A program made the position numbers and the translations under genes. This document shows, in pieces, positions 1 through 9,298 of a DNA stretch of 64,000 nt (positions are counted from its first letter, which is position 1; every line of letters begins with the position of its first letter). The notes beneath the pieces are model-generated. The model saw only the letters and a list, made by a program, of their open reading frames with translations. It was not told where the DNA came from and did no database searches. The DNA lies in contig JAACPW010000001.1 in the NCBI GenBank assembly GCA_009995225.1, positions 180,727 through 244,726 of the forward strand, in the 5' to 3' direction. This DNA is from Sphingomonadales bacterium (GTDB taxonomy: Bacteria > Pseudomonadota > Alphaproteobacteria > Sphingomonadales > Sphingomonadaceae).

Positions 1-211
1 CAACTTCGCTGACATAGCGCGTCCACAGCAGCACCGAATTGGCCGAGGGTTCGCCGCTGGCGACATTGTGCGTGAAACCGCTGCCAAAGCTGCGCGCGGC
101 CAGCGGCGCAGCGGCCAGCGCCGCGCCCGCTCCGGCGAGGGTGAACAGGTGGCGGCGGGTGAGCGCCGTTGCGGACGGGGCCGGCTGGGCGGCAGTATCG
201 GTTTTGAACAT
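1..211 (-). CDS. PhoD-like alkaline phosphatase, N-terminal part (runs off left edge)
   Basis: Reading the minus strand from the ATG at 211 gives about 70 residues. They begin with a twin-arginine signal (TRRHLFTLAGAGAALAAAPL) followed by FTHNVASGEPSANSVLLWTR. The second stretch matches the entry strand of PhoD-type alkaline phosphatases/phosphodiesterases, usually written FxHGVASGDPxxxxVxLWTR. Such enzymes are exported folded by the Tat system and release phosphate from phosphodiesters in the periplasm. The metal-binding domain lies outside the window, so catalytic competence cannot be judged. It is divergent from the hydrolase gene to its right, with a gap of about 110 bases. Confidence 0.8.
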   Translation of the reverse strand, partial: MFKTDTAAQPAPSATALTRRHLFTLAGAGAALAAAPLAARSFGSGFTHNVASGEPSANSVLLWTRYVSEV

Positions 212-319
212 GGCGATGCGTCTATCCCTCTACGGTTGCGCATCTGTGACAACGATAACGGGCGTGGGGATAGCACATGGGCTTGCGCGGCGCGCCATCG
301 GCAAGGCATGGAAAGGGGC

Positions 320-1054
320 ATGACCGCAATCATACACCACACGCTTTACGACGGGCGCCGCGTCGCCTTCCGCTACATCCACGGCGACGGCCCCTGTCTT
401 GTCTTCTTGCCCGGCTATATGTCGGACATGAGCGGCAGCAAGGCGACCGCGCTGTTTGCCGAGGCGCAGGAACACGGCCGTGCCTGCCTGTTGCTCGACT
501 ATTCGGGCTGCGGGCAAAGCGATGGTGACTTCGCCGAAGGGAAGCTGAGCCGCTGGCGCGACGAGGTGCTGGCGCTGGTCGCAAGCTATGTCAGCGGGCC
601 GGTGCTGCTGGTCGGATCGTCGATGGGTGGCTGGCTGATGCTGCTGGTGGCCGAGCATCTCAAGCACCGGCTGGCGGGCCTGATCGGCATTGCGCCCGCG
701 CCCGATTTCACCCGCTGGGGCTATAGCGAGGACCAGCGCGCGGCGCTGGCGGCGGGTGAAACGATTTACGAAGCCAATCCCTATGGCCCCGAGGCGACAC
801 CGACCCATGCAAAGTTCTTTGCCGATGCCGAATGTCATCTGCGGCTGGACGGCGCGATCGATCTGGCCTGTCCGGTGCGGCTGCTGCACGGCAAGGCCGA
901 TGCCGATGTGCCATGGAAGATCAGCCTGCGCCTTGAAGCGGCGCTGCGTTCGGACGACATACAGGTAACTCTGGTAGAAGACGGCGATCATCGCCTGTCA
1001 CGGACAAGCGACATTGCCGCCCTCAAGGCCATTGTGGCCGAATTTTACGGATAG
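320..1054 (+). CDS. alpha/beta hydrolase (ABHD10/BEM46-like)
   Basis: A 244-residue serine hydrolase. The nucleophile elbow GSSMGG, an acid in ADADVPW and a terminal DGDH histidine supply a plausible Ser-Asp-His triad; the strand with LVFLPGYMSDMSGSKA forms the oxyanion-hole region. It resembles small acyl-thioesterase/esterase proteins related to mammalian ABHD10, but the substrate is unknown. The reading frame is open further upstream, but the ATG at 320 follows a GGAAAGGGG Shine-Dalgarno sequence and starts the conserved fold, so it was preferred. The next gene begins 6 bases after the stop, suggesting a three-gene operon with the TPR protein and the flavin monooxygenase. Confidence 0.75.
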   Translation: MTAIIHHTLYDGRRVAFRYIHGDGPCLVFLPGYMSDMSGSKATALFAEAQEHGRACLLLDYSGCGQSDGDFAEGKLSRWRDEVLALVASYVSGPVLLVGSSMGGWLMLLVAEHLKHRLAGLIGIAPAPDFTRWGYSEDQRAALAAGETIYEANPYGPEATPTHAKFFADAECHLRLDGAIDLACPVRLLHGKADADVPWKISLRLEAALRSDDIQVTLVEDGDHRLSRTSDIAALKAIVAEFYG

Positions 1055-1060
1055 CGCCTT

Positions 1061-1948
1061 TTGACCCTGTTACTTGCCCTGCTGCTTCAGGTTGGCCCCG
1101 ATCCGATGGGCGGGGGCCTGCCCAACGACGATTTCGTGCGCGACCGGCCCGCCCGTCAAGATGTCGTACGGCCCGACGGGGGGCAGACCGAATTGAACGC
1201 GACCAGCGCCTGGCTGGAAACCTGTTTCGATCAATTGGCCGAAGATCCGGCCCGCGCACACACCGCCGCGCAAATCCGCCGCAGCGAAACCAGGGGCGCG
1301 GACCGGGTGCTGGCCAACCACTGCCTAGGCACCGCGTCGTCCGAACTGGGCCTGTGGGACGATGCCCGCACCGCCTTTCTTGCCGCGCGCGACGAGACGC
1401 CCGCAGGCGAACTGCGCACCCGCGCCCGCTTTGCCGCGCTGGCCGGGAACGCGGCGATGGCGAGCGGCGATGCGCAAGGCGCGCTGACCTTGTTGACCGA
1501 GGCGCAAGCCGATGCCCGCGCCGCGGCTTCCGCCCCGCTTGAAGCCATCGCCGCGACCGATCGTGCGCGCGCACTGGTGGCGCTGGGACGGGGCGAGGAA
1601 GGGCTTGGCGCGCTGGAAGCGGCGACCACGCTTGCGCCCGAACGCGCCGAAAGCTGGCTGTTGAAGGCGACCTTGCTGCGCCGGCTCGACCGGTTGGCCG
1701 AAGCGCAGACCGCAATCGAGCGGGCGGCGCTGCTCACCCCCGGCAATGCCGAGATCGGTCTGGAAGCCGGTGTGATCGCGGTGCTTTCCGGCCGTGACGA
1801 TGCGGCGCGTGCGAGCTGGCAATCGGTTCTCGACCTTGCGCCCGATGCGCCCGCCGCCGCCACTGCGCGCGATTATCTTGCGCAGCTTGGACAAGCGCCC
1901 GACACTGACATTGCCACTGCCGCTCCGCAGGAGGAACCCCAGCCATGA
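1061..1948 (+). CDS. exported TPR-repeat protein
   Basis: A 295-residue alanine-rich protein that starts with a short hydrophobic leader (MTLLLALLLQ), which could be a signal peptide. The rest is helical tetratricopeptide-like repeats, with clear repeat elements such as AESWLLKATLLRRLDRLAEA and the following 34-residue unit. TPR proteins act as protein-protein scaffolds; no enzyme motif is visible. The start is a TTG, chosen because it is the only start that includes the leader and follows the hydrolase stop closely. The stop overlaps the next start by 4 bases (ATGA), indicating translational coupling to the flavin monooxygenase. Confidence 0.6.
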   Translation: MTLLLALLLQVGPDPMGGGLPNDDFVRDRPARQDVVRPDGGQTELNATSAWLETCFDQLAEDPARAHTAAQIRRSETRGADRVLANHCLGTASSELGLWDDARTAFLAARDETPAGELRTRARFAALAGNAAMASGDAQGALTLLTEAQADARAAASAPLEAIAATDRARALVALGRGEEGLGALEAATTLAPERAESWLLKATLLRRLDRLAEAQTAIERAALLTPGNAEIGLEAGVIAVLSGRDDAARASWQSVLDLAPDAPAAATARDYLAQLGQAPDTDIATAAPQEEPQP

Positions 1949-2940
1949 CCCGATTTTCCGTGCTCGATCTGGTGCCCGTCCGTGAAGGCGGCACCCTGAG
2001 CGAAGCCTTTGCCGCCACCACCGACCTTGCCCGCGCCGCCGAGGCGTTCGGGTGTGACCGGTTCTGGGTGGCCGAACATCACGCAATGGACGGAATTGCG
2101 GGCGGGGCGACATCGGTGGTGCTTGCCCATATCGGCAATGCCACCCGCCGCATCCGCATCGGATCGGGCGGGATCATGCTGCCCAACCACACGCCGTTCC
2201 AGATTGCCGAACAGTTCGGCACGCTTGACGCGCTGTTCCCCGGAAGGATCGATCTGGGGCTGGGCCGCGCGCCCGGCGCCGGGCCGGAATTGCAGCGGGC
2301 CTTGCGCAAGAACCTGCATCAGGCGGCGGAATACTTCCCGCAGGACGTGGTCGAACTGCGCGCGCTGCTGACGGGCGATTACGACCTGCCGATCTACGCC
2401 ACGCCGGGCCGGGGCGCGCAGGTGGAATTGTGGATGCTGGGGTCGAGCCTGTTCGGCGCGCAATTGGCCGCCAAGCTGGGCCTGCCCTATGCTTTTGCGG
2501 CGCACTTCGCTCCCGATCAACTCGATAGCGCGCTGGCGGTCTATCGCCGCGATTTCCAGCCGTCCGACGCGTTGGCCAAACCGCACGTGATGGTGGCGAT
2601 GAATGTCTTTGCCGCCGACACTGAGGCCAAGGCGCATCTGCTCGCCACCAGCCAGCAGCAGAGCTTTGTACGCTTGCGCACCGGCACGCCGGGCAAGCTG
2701 CCCCCGCCGATCGCACACTACACCGATACGCTGCCCGCCAACGCGCAGGCCATGCTGGCCCATATCGGGCAGGCCGCCGCCGTTGGCACCCCGGCGCAGG
2801 TTCGCACGCAGATCGCCGCCTTCGTGGCACGGACCGGTGCGGACGAGATCTTGCTGAGCGGCGCTACCTATGATCCGGAAGCGCGTATCCGCAGCCTCGA
2901 ACTCACGCTGGAGGCCTGCGAAACCGTGGCCGCAGGCTGA
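1945..2940 (+). CDS. LLM-class flavin-dependent oxidoreductase (luciferase-like monooxygenase)
   Basis: A 331-residue TIM-barrel protein of the bacterial luciferase-like family. Family landmarks are FWVAEHHAMDGIAGGA near the N terminus, RIRIGSGGIMLPNH and FPGRIDLGLGRAPGAG, which form the flavin-binding part of the barrel. These enzymes use reduced FMN or F420; because the organism is proteobacterial, FMN is more likely. It is closest in form to the MsnO8/YhbW-type subgroup. A strong AGGAGGAA site precedes the ATG, which overlaps the TPR gene stop. The substrate cannot be inferred. Confidence 0.85.
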   Translation: MTRFSVLDLVPVREGGTLSEAFAATTDLARAAEAFGCDRFWVAEHHAMDGIAGGATSVVLAHIGNATRRIRIGSGGIMLPNHTPFQIAEQFGTLDALFPGRIDLGLGRAPGAGPELQRALRKNLHQAAEYFPQDVVELRALLTGDYDLPIYATPGRGAQVELWMLGSSLFGAQLAAKLGLPYAFAAHFAPDQLDSALAVYRRDFQPSDALAKPHVMVAMNVFAADTEAKAHLLATSQQQSFVRLRTGTPGKLPPPIAHYTDTLPANAQAMLAHIGQAAAVGTPAQVRTQIAAFVARTGADEILLSGATYDPEARIRSLELTLEACETVAAG

Positions 2941-3069
2941 CCGCAGGTAATGATCGCGCTTGCGCCGCTCGCAAGAAAGCGGGTATCGCGGAAGCTACGA
3001 TAACAACAATCCGGAACAATAATATTGCGCCGCAGCGCAGCCGGAACGCAGGATGAGCAGGAGCCGAAA

Positions 3070-6000
3070 ATGGTATCCAAGACCGATGCCGCCGCGACGT
3101 CCGATTCGCAGTCCGATGCCCCGGCCCAGGCCCAGGCCCCGGCCCCGGCCCAGGCCCCGGCCAAGCCCCCGCAGCGCGGCGTGATCAAGGCCCTGCGCCT
3201 ACATCTCGAAGCCTCGCTGCTGCCCGGAGACGCTCCGGTGGACAAGGCCGCGCTGGATGAGGCGGCAACCTGGCTGCTGGCCGCCGCCGCCACCCGCGCA
3301 CCCGGCCAATCGATCGTCCAGATCGAATCCGCGACCGGCGAACGGCGCCACCTGCGCATCGCCATCGTCAATGACGATATGCCGTTTCTGGTCGATTCGG
3401 CCGCGGCGACGATTGCTGCGCAGGGCGTTGCGATTGACCGGCTGCTGCACCCTGTCGCTAAGGTAGAGCGCGACGCTGCGGGCAGCATCGCCGCATTGAG
3501 CAATCCCACCCAAGGCAAGCCCACCCCAGCTAAGAACGGCGCGCGCGAATCGCTGATCTATATCGAAACCCCGCGCGTCGATGCCCGCCAGCGGCGCGAA
3601 TTGCTGGAAGCGCTGCAAGCCACGCTGGCCGATGTTCATGCCGCGGTGAACGACTGGCCGCCGATGCAAGGCGCGATGGCTGCCGATGCCGAGCGCGCTG
3701 GCGCGGTCGATGCGGAAGCGGGCGCGCTGCTTGGCTGGCTGGGCGGCGGGATGCTGACGCAGTTGGGCCATCTCACCCGCCACCGTGACGGGACGACCAC
3801 CGATCGCCACGGCATCTGCCGCGCCTCGGCCCGGGATCTGCTCGCCGAAGTCAGCTATGATCGCGCCTTCGATTGGTTCGACCGGCACGAGGCAGGCGGC
3901 ACGCCGCAGGGGCTGCTGGCGATCAAGGCCAATGTTCACGCCCGCGTCCACCGCACCAGCCCGCTCGATCTGTTCATCGTGCCGCTGCGCGAAGGCGGCA
4001 AAATCACCGCGCTGTCGATCCATGCAGGCCTGTGGACCAGCGCCGCGCTGAATGCGCGCCCGCATGAAGTGCCGGTGCTGCGCCGGATGGTGACCGATAT
4101 CACCGCGCAGGCCGGGTTCGATCCGGCGGGCCACAATGGCAAGGCGCTGGTGCACGCTTTCGCCTCGCTGCCCAATGATCTGCTCACCGCCTTCGATCCG
4201 GCGCGCGTTGCCGAACTGGTGACGACCAAGATGGTGCTGATCGACCGGCCGCGCCCGCGCCTGGTGATGGTGCGATCCATGCTGGAACGACACGTCTTTG
4301 CCTTCGTGTGGTTGCCGCGCGATCAACTGTCGACCGATGTGCGGTTGCAGATTCAGGCGATGCTGCTCGATTCGCCCGGCGCCGCCCTGCTCGACTGGAG
4401 CCTTGAGGTGGAAAGCAGCAGCCTCGCTCTGCTGCGCTTCCTGATCGACGTGCGCGCCTGCGCCGATATGCCCGATGATGCCGCGATCGAGACGCAATTG
4501 GTCGATCTGCTGCGCGGCTGGAACGAAGCGGTCGCCACCCATCTGGCCAAGGGCGAGGATGAAGGCCGCGCCGCGACTCTCGCCGCGCGCTATGCCGGCG
4601 CGTTTCCGACCGGCTATCGCCTGACCTATGGCGCGGACGAGGCGGCGCGTGATATCGCCAAGTTGCGGACCTTGGCGGTGGCTGAAGGCGAGGCTGCCCG
4701 CGCAGTGCGGCTCTATCGCCTGAATGGCGACGGGCCCGATACGCTGCGGCTGAAGGTTTACATCATCGGCGGCGCGCTGGCGCTGTCCGATGCAGTTCCG
4801 GCGCTGGAACACTTCGGTTTCCGCGTCGCGGCCGAAGTGCCGACCTTCCTGACCGATCCCAGCCTGGGTTCGATCCATGATTTCATCCTCACCGTGCCCC
4901 CGGCGCGTGAAGCCAGCACGCTGCTGGATCGGGCCGCGCTGATTGAGGACGCGCTGGCCGAAGTGCTGAATGCGGTGGCAGAAGATGACCCGTTCAACCG
5001 TCTGATCCCCGCCGCAGGGCTGGCCCCGCGCAGCGCCAACTGGATGCGCGCGATCTATCGCTATCTGCGCCAGACGGGCGTGAGCTACACGATCTACACC
5101 GTGGTCGATGCGCTGGTCGCCGCGCCGCAGGTGACGCGGGCGATGATCGATCTGTTTACCGCGCGCCACGACCCGGCTTTCGAAGGCGACCGGGACGAGG
5201 CGATTGCCGCCGCCCAAAGCGCATTCACCCGCGGGCTTGCCAAGGTCACGGCGATCAATGACGACCGCCTGCTGCGGCTCTACCGCGCGGTGATCGACGC
5301 GGTGCTGCGCACCAATGCGTTTGCGCCCGCCGCTGCCGAGGCGCTGGCCTTCAAGATCGATTCGCACCGTGTCCCCGGCCTGCCCAAGCCGCTGCCGTGG
5401 CGCGAAATCTTCGTCTATTCGCGGCGCGTGGAGGGCATTCACCTGCGTTCGGGTGCGGTGGCGCGCGGGGGGCTGCGCTGGTCCGACCGGCGTGACGATT
5501 TCCGCACCGAAGTGCTCGGCCTGATGAAGGCGCAGCGCGTCAAGAACGCGGTGATCGTGCCGACGGGCGCGAAGGGGGGATTCTATCCCAAGCAATTGCC
5601 CTCACCCGCAATCGACCGCGAAGGCTGGGCGGCAGAGGGCCGCGCCTCGTACGAAATTTTCATCCGCACGCTGCTGTCGATCACGGACAATATCGTCGGC
5701 GGGCGGGTGGTGCATCCCGAAGCCGTGCAGGTGTGGGATGGCGAAGACCCCTATTTCGTGGTCGCCGCCGACAAGGGCACCGCAACCTACTCCGACATTG
5801 CCAATGGCATCGCGCAGGCCCACGACTTCTGGCTTGACGATGCCTTCGCCAGCGGCGGCTCGAACGGATACGATCACAAGGCGATGGGCATCACCGCGCG
5901 CGGCGCGTGGGTTTCGGTCCAGCGCCACTTCCGCGAAATGGGGATCGATGTGCAGACGCAGTCGATCACCGTGGCGGGCTGCGGCGATATGTCGGGCGAT

Positions 6001-7872
6001 GTGTTCGGCAACGGGATGCTTTTGTCCAAGGCGCTGAAACTGGTCGCTGCTTTCGATCACCGCCACATCTTCATCGACCCTGCGCCCGATCCGCTGGCAA
6101 GCTGGAAAGAGCGCAAGCGAATGTTCGAACTCCCCCGGTCAAGCTGGGAGGATTACGATGCCAGCCTGATTTCCAAGGGCGGCGGGGTGTTTGCGCGCTC
6201 GGCCAAGACGATCAAGCTGCCCAAGCAGGCGCGTGAGGTTTTGGGCATTGATGCCAAGGTGATCGAGCCCGAGACGCTCATTTCGGCAATCCTGCGCGCG
6301 CCGGTCGACCTGATGTGGTTCGGCGGCATCGGCACCTATGTGAAAGCGCCGCAGGAAAACAACATCCAGGTCGGCGATCCGGCCAATGACGGCTTGCGTG
6401 TCGATGCAACGGAGGTGCGTGCGCGGGTGATCGGCGAGGGTGCGAACCTTGGCGTGACGCAGGCGGGGCGCATCGCGTTCTCGCTGGCGGGAGCAAAGGG
6501 TTTTGGGGGCCGCATCAACACCGACTTCATCGACAATTCGGCGGGCGTCGATTGTTCGGATAACGAGGTCAACATCAAGATCGCGCTGGCGGCGGCGACC
6601 GCCAGCGGCAAGCTTGCGCCCAAGAAGCGCAACACGCTGCTGGCCGCGATGACCGATGAGGTTGCCGCGCTGGTGCTGGAAGACAACCGCTTGCAGGCGC
6701 TCGCGCTGTCGGTGGCCGAAAGCGTCGGAGCGGCAGCGACGCCGGCCTATATTCGTCTGATCGAACGGCTGGAGGAGGTCAGCGATTTTGACCGCCGCAC
6801 CGAGGGGCTGGCGGATGGCGAAACCCTGTCGCGCCGCGCGGCGGACGGGCAGGGGCTGACGCGGCCCGAGCTCGCGGTGCTGCTGTCCTCGGCCAAGCTC
6901 GCGTTGCAATCCGCGATCGAGGCAAGCGGGTTGCCCGATGATCCAGTGCTTGAACCGGTGCTGTTGGCGCGCTTCCCTTCGGCGATGCGCAAGCCCTATG
7001 CCGCCGCGATTCGCGGCCACCGGCTGCGGTCGGAAATGATCGCGACCAGCCTGTCGAACCGCATGGTCAACCGGCTGGGCATGGTTCATCCCTTTGAACT
7101 GGCCGAAGAAGAGGGCGTGGGCCTTGCCGATGTCGCGGCCGCTTTCGTGGTGGCCGAGCGTCTGTTCGGGTTGGAACCGCTCTGGCGCGAGCTGGATACG
7201 GCCGACATTCCCGAAGCAGCGCGGCTTGCGCTGTTTGACCGTTTGGCCGCAGCGGTCGGCAATCTGATGTCGGATGTGCTGCGCACCGCTTCGGGCAAGG
7301 TCGCCGCCGGCGCCATGATCACCGAATTGCAGGAGGGTGTGGCCGCGCTGGTCGCAGGCCGTGATGAATTGCTTACGGACGAGCCGCGCGCGCGTTCGCG
7401 GGCGCTGCGTGACAGCTTTGTCGCCGTCGGCGCGACCGAGGCGCTGGCTGCCAAGGTCGCCAACCTGTTCGATTTTGACGGGGCGGTGGGCCTTGCCCAA
7501 GGGGCGCTGGCCACGGGGATCGAGACCAAGCTGCTCACCCACGCCTTCACCGATATCGGCACCTTGCTGGGGCTCGATTGGGCGCAAGGGACGGCGGCTT
7601 ACATGTCGCCTTCCGATGTGTGGGAACGCTTGCTGGTGTCGGGCCTTGCGCGCGATTTCCAGCAGATGCGGATCGAGTTTCTGCGGCGGCTGATGCGGCG
7701 CAAGGCCGGCGCTGAGGATCCGCGCGGTGCGGTGGCCGCCTGGGCGGAGCGCAATGCGCAAGGCGTGGCGCAGTTCCGTGCGATGATCGCCCGCGCACAG
7801 GCCCGTCCGCCGGTGGGCGCGGCGATGCTGGCTCAAATTGCCAGCCAGGCGCGCAATCTGCTGGAGAGATAA
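3070..7872 (+). CDS. gdhB: NAD-specific glutamate dehydrogenase, large 180-kDa class
   Basis: A 1600-residue protein, the normal size for the large NAD-dependent glutamate dehydrogenases that convert glutamate to 2-oxoglutarate and ammonia. The long N-terminal regulatory half carries ACT-like folds. The catalytic half includes GGLRWSDRRDDFRTEVLGLM, the substrate-lysine motif PTGAKGGF at about residues 831-838 and the nucleotide-binding region around GDMSGDVFGNGMLLS. The ATG at 3070 follows AGGAG and was preferred to an upstream in-frame TTG at 3025. Residues about 15-40 are a Pro/Ala/Gln-rich low-complexity tract encoded by imperfect GCCCAGGCCCCG repeats. Large GDHs usually act in glutamate catabolism; no regulator lies adjacent. 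Confidence 0.95.
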   Translation: MVSKTDAAATSDSQSDAPAQAQAPAPAQAPAKPPQRGVIKALRLHLEASLLPGDAPVDKAALDEAATWLLAAAATRAPGQSIVQIESATGERRHLRIAIVNDDMPFLVDSAAATIAAQGVAIDRLLHPVAKVERDAAGSIAALSNPTQGKPTPAKNGARESLIYIETPRVDARQRRELLEALQATLADVHAAVNDWPPMQGAMAADAERAGAVDAEAGALLGWLGGGMLTQLGHLTRHRDGTTTDRHGICRASARDLLAEVSYDRAFDWFDRHEAGGTPQGLLAIKANVHARVHRTSPLDLFIVPLREGGKITALSIHAGLWTSAALNARPHEVPVLRRMVTDITAQAGFDPAGHNGKALVHAFASLPNDLLTAFDPARVAELVTTKMVLIDRPRPRLVMVRSMLERHVFAFVWLPRDQLSTDVRLQIQAMLLDSPGAALLDWSLEVESSSLALLRFLIDVRACADMPDDAAIETQLVDLLRGWNEAVATHLAKGEDEGRAATLAARYAGAFPTGYRLTYGADEAARDIAKLRTLAVAEGEAARAVRLYRLNGDGPDTLRLKVYIIGGALALSDAVPALEHFGFRVAAEVPTFLTDPSLGSIHDFILTVPPAREASTLLDRAALIEDALAEVLNAVAEDDPFNRLIPAAGLAPRSANWMRAIYRYLRQTGVSYTIYTVVDALVAAPQVTRAMIDLFTARHDPAFEGDRDEAIAAAQSAFTRGLAKVTAINDDRLLRLYRAVIDAVLRTNAFAPAAAEALAFKIDSHRVPGLPKPLPWREIFVYSRRVEGIHLRSGAVARGGLRWSDRRDDFRTEVLGLMKAQRVKNAVIVPTGAKGGFYPKQLPSPAIDREGWAAEGRASYEIFIRTLLSITDNIVGGRVVHPEAVQVWDGEDPYFVVAADKGTATYSDIANGIAQAHDFWLDDAFASGGSNGYDHKAMGITARGAWVSVQRHFREMGIDVQTQSITVAGCGDMSGDVFGNGMLLSKALKLVAAFDHRHIFIDPAPDPLASWKERKRMFELPRSSWEDYDASLISKGGGVFARSAKTIKLPKQAREVLGIDAKVIEPETLISAILRAPVDLMWFGGIGTYVKAPQENNIQVGDPANDGLRVDATEVRARVIGEGANLGVTQAGRIAFSLAGAKGFGGRINTDFIDNSAGVDCSDNEVNIKIALAAATASGKLAPKKRNTLLAAMTDEVAALVLEDNRLQALALSVAESVGAAATPAYIRLIERLEEVSDFDRRTEGLADGETLSRRAADGQGLTRPELAVLLSSAKLALQSAIEASGLPDDPVLEPVLLARFPSAMRKPYAAAIRGHRLRSEMIATSLSNRMVNRLGMVHPFELAEEEGVGLADVAAAFVVAERLFGLEPLWRELDTADIPEAARLALFDRLAAAVGNLMSDVLRTASGKVAAGAMITELQEGVAALVAGRDELLTDEPRARSRALRDSFVAVGATEALAAKVANLFDFDGAVGLAQGALATGIETKLLTHAFTDIGTLLGLDWAQGTAAYMSPSDVWERLLVSGLARDFQQMRIEFLRRLMRRKAGAEDPRGAVAAWAERNAQGVAQFRAMIARAQARPPVGAAMLAQIASQARNLLER

Positions 7873-7915
7873 GTGCCACGCCCTGCCCCTCTGTCATGTC
7901 GGGCAGGTTGACCGT

Positions 7916-7954
7916 CCGGCGGTTTGTCCCACATCAAGGGCGACAAATCGCCGG
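7916..7954 (+). terminator. stem-loop between gdh and the flavoprotein gene
   Basis: A 13-base inverted repeat (CCGGCGGTTTGTC at 7916-7928 and GACAAATCGCCGG at 7942-7954) matches at 12 of 13 positions around a 13-base loop. It lies 44 bases after the gdh stop. There is no T-run, so it could be a weak or factor-assisted terminator, or structure in the leader of the next gene. Confidence 0.45.
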
Positions 7955-7971
7955 AGGGGCATAGCAAGCAC

Positions 7972-9216
7972 ATGGCATCAGACATTCAGCACGCAGATGT
8001 GGTCATCGTCGGCACAGGACACGGCGGCGCGCAGGCGGCCATCGCCCTGCGTCAGCAGGGGCATGACGATTCGATCCTGATGATCGGCCGCGATTCTGCG
8101 CCGCCCTATGAACGCCCGCCGCTGTCGAAGGAATATCTCGCCGGGGAAAAGGGGTTCGAGCGGATCCTGATCCGGCCTGAAAAGTTCTGGACGGACAAGG
8201 ATATCACGCTGCGCCTTGGCGCGGCGGTGACGGCGGTCGATGCACAGGCGCATCGCCTGACGTTGAGCGATGGCAGCCAGATTACCTATCGCAAGCTGAT
8301 CTGGTCGGGCGGCGGCGATCCGCGCCGCTTGCCGGTTCCGGGCGCGGTGCTGCCGGGCGTGTTCTACGTGCGCGACAAGGCCGATGCCGATGCGATGATG
8401 GCCGCGCTGTCGGGCGGCGCGAAGCGTGCGGTGGTGATCGGGGGCGGCTATATCGGGTTGGAAGCCGCCGCAGTGTTGCGCAAGCTGGGCTGCGAAGTCA
8501 CGCTGGTCGAGATGCTTCCCCGCCTGCTGGCGCGGGTCGCGGGCGAGGAATTGTCGGATTTCTACGCCGCCGAACATCGCCGGCAGGGGGTTGATCTGCG
8601 GCTGGAAACCGGGGTCCATTCGGTGCTGGGCGAAGATGCAGGCCGGGTGACGGGGGTCCGGCTCGACGATGGCGAAGAGGTCGCCTGCGACATGGTGGTG
8701 GTGGGCATCGGTATCGTGCCGGCGGTCGGGCCCCTGATCGCGGCGGGCGCGGCCGGATCGAGCGGGGTCGATGTCGACGAATATTGCCGCACCACGCTGG
8801 ATGATATCTACGCCATCGGTGACTGCGCGGCCCACGCCAATCCCTACGCCGACAATGCCGTGATCCGGCTCGAATCGGTGCAGAACGCGCATGACATGGC
8901 GGCGACCGTCGCCAGGGCGATCATGGGTGACAAGCAGCCTTACCACGCGCTGCCGTGGTTCTGGTCGAACCAGTATGACCTGAAGCTGCAGACGGCGGGC
9001 CTCAACCTGGGTTTCGATGCGACTGTGCTGCGCGGCGATCCGGCCACGCGCAAGTTCACCGTGGTCTATATGCGCGCCGGCAAGCCGATCGCCTTCGACT
9101 GCGTGGGGATGATGAAAGACTATGTGCAGGGCCGCAAGCTGCTGGAAAGCGAGCCGGGCAAGGTCGACTCGGCGCTGCTGGCAGACCCCGAGGTGGCGAT
9201 CAAGGATCTGATTTAG
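7972..9216 (+). CDS. FAD-dependent oxidoreductase, ferredoxin/rubredoxin reductase type
   Basis: A 414-residue flavoprotein with two dinucleotide folds: [14 protein letters not shown] near the N terminus for FAD and [13 protein letters not shown] about residue 150 for NAD(P)H. A second FAD contact, [14 protein letters not shown], lies near residue 280. The [14 protein letters not shown] segment and the C-terminal [12 protein letters not shown] are typical of putidaredoxin-, ArR- and rhodocoxin-reductase relatives, which pass electrons from NADH to a [2Fe-2S] ferredoxin and then to a P450 or dioxygenase. No ferredoxin gene is visible nearby. The CYP153-like P450 3.6 kb downstream is a possible electron acceptor, but this is inference. 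The frame is open from a TTG at 7924; the ATG at 7972 begins the conserved fold. Confidence 0.88.
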   Translation: MASDIQHADVVIVGTGHGGAQAAIALRQQGHDDSILMIGRDSAPPYERPPLSKEYLAGEKGFERILIRPEKFWTDKDITLRLGAAVTAVDAQAHRLTLSDGSQITYRKLIWSGGGDPRRLPVPGAVLPGVFYVRDKADADAMMAALSGGAKRAVVIGGGYIGLEAAAVLRKLGCEVTLVEMLPRLLARVAGEELSDFYAAEHRRQGVDLRLETGVHSVLGEDAGRVTGVRLDDGEEVACDMVVVGIGIVPAVGPLIAAGAAGSSGVDVDEYCRTTLDDIYAIGDCAAHANPYADNAVIRLESVQNAHDMAATVARAIMGDKQPYHALPWFWSNQYDLKLQTAGLNLGFDATVLRGDPATRKFTVVYMRAGKPIAFDCVGMMKDYVQGRKLLESEPGKVDSALLADPEVAIKDLI

Positions 9217-9241
9217 CATCGCCCCTCCCCCTTGCGGGAGA

Positions 9242-9298
9242 CCCCTCCCCCCGGCCTCCTCCCGGAAGGGGAGGGGGGGAGGGGGGGGGAGGGGGAGG
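9242..9298. repeat. G-run tract with inverted repeat between convergent genes
   Basis: An extremely skewed segment: CCCCTCCCCCC at 9242-9252 pairs with GGGGGGAGGGG at 9274-9284, and runs of 7, 9 and 5 G follow one another, separated by single A residues. It lies between the convergent flavoprotein and queG genes. It could act as a bidirectional terminator or form a G-quadruplex on the plus strand. Its length may be assembly-sensitive. Confidence 0.6.

Noticed and set aside
3199..5595. 798-codon open frame on the minus strand opposite NAD-glutamate dehydrogenase
   Set aside because: His/Arg/Gln-rich translation with no domain; the plus strand has a full-length conserved enzyme. It is a codon-bias shadow of GC-rich DNA.
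6139..7836. 565-codon minus-strand open frame in the second half of the same gene
   Set aside because: Same shadow composition (rich in R, H, Q, G), no start context and no recognisable motif.
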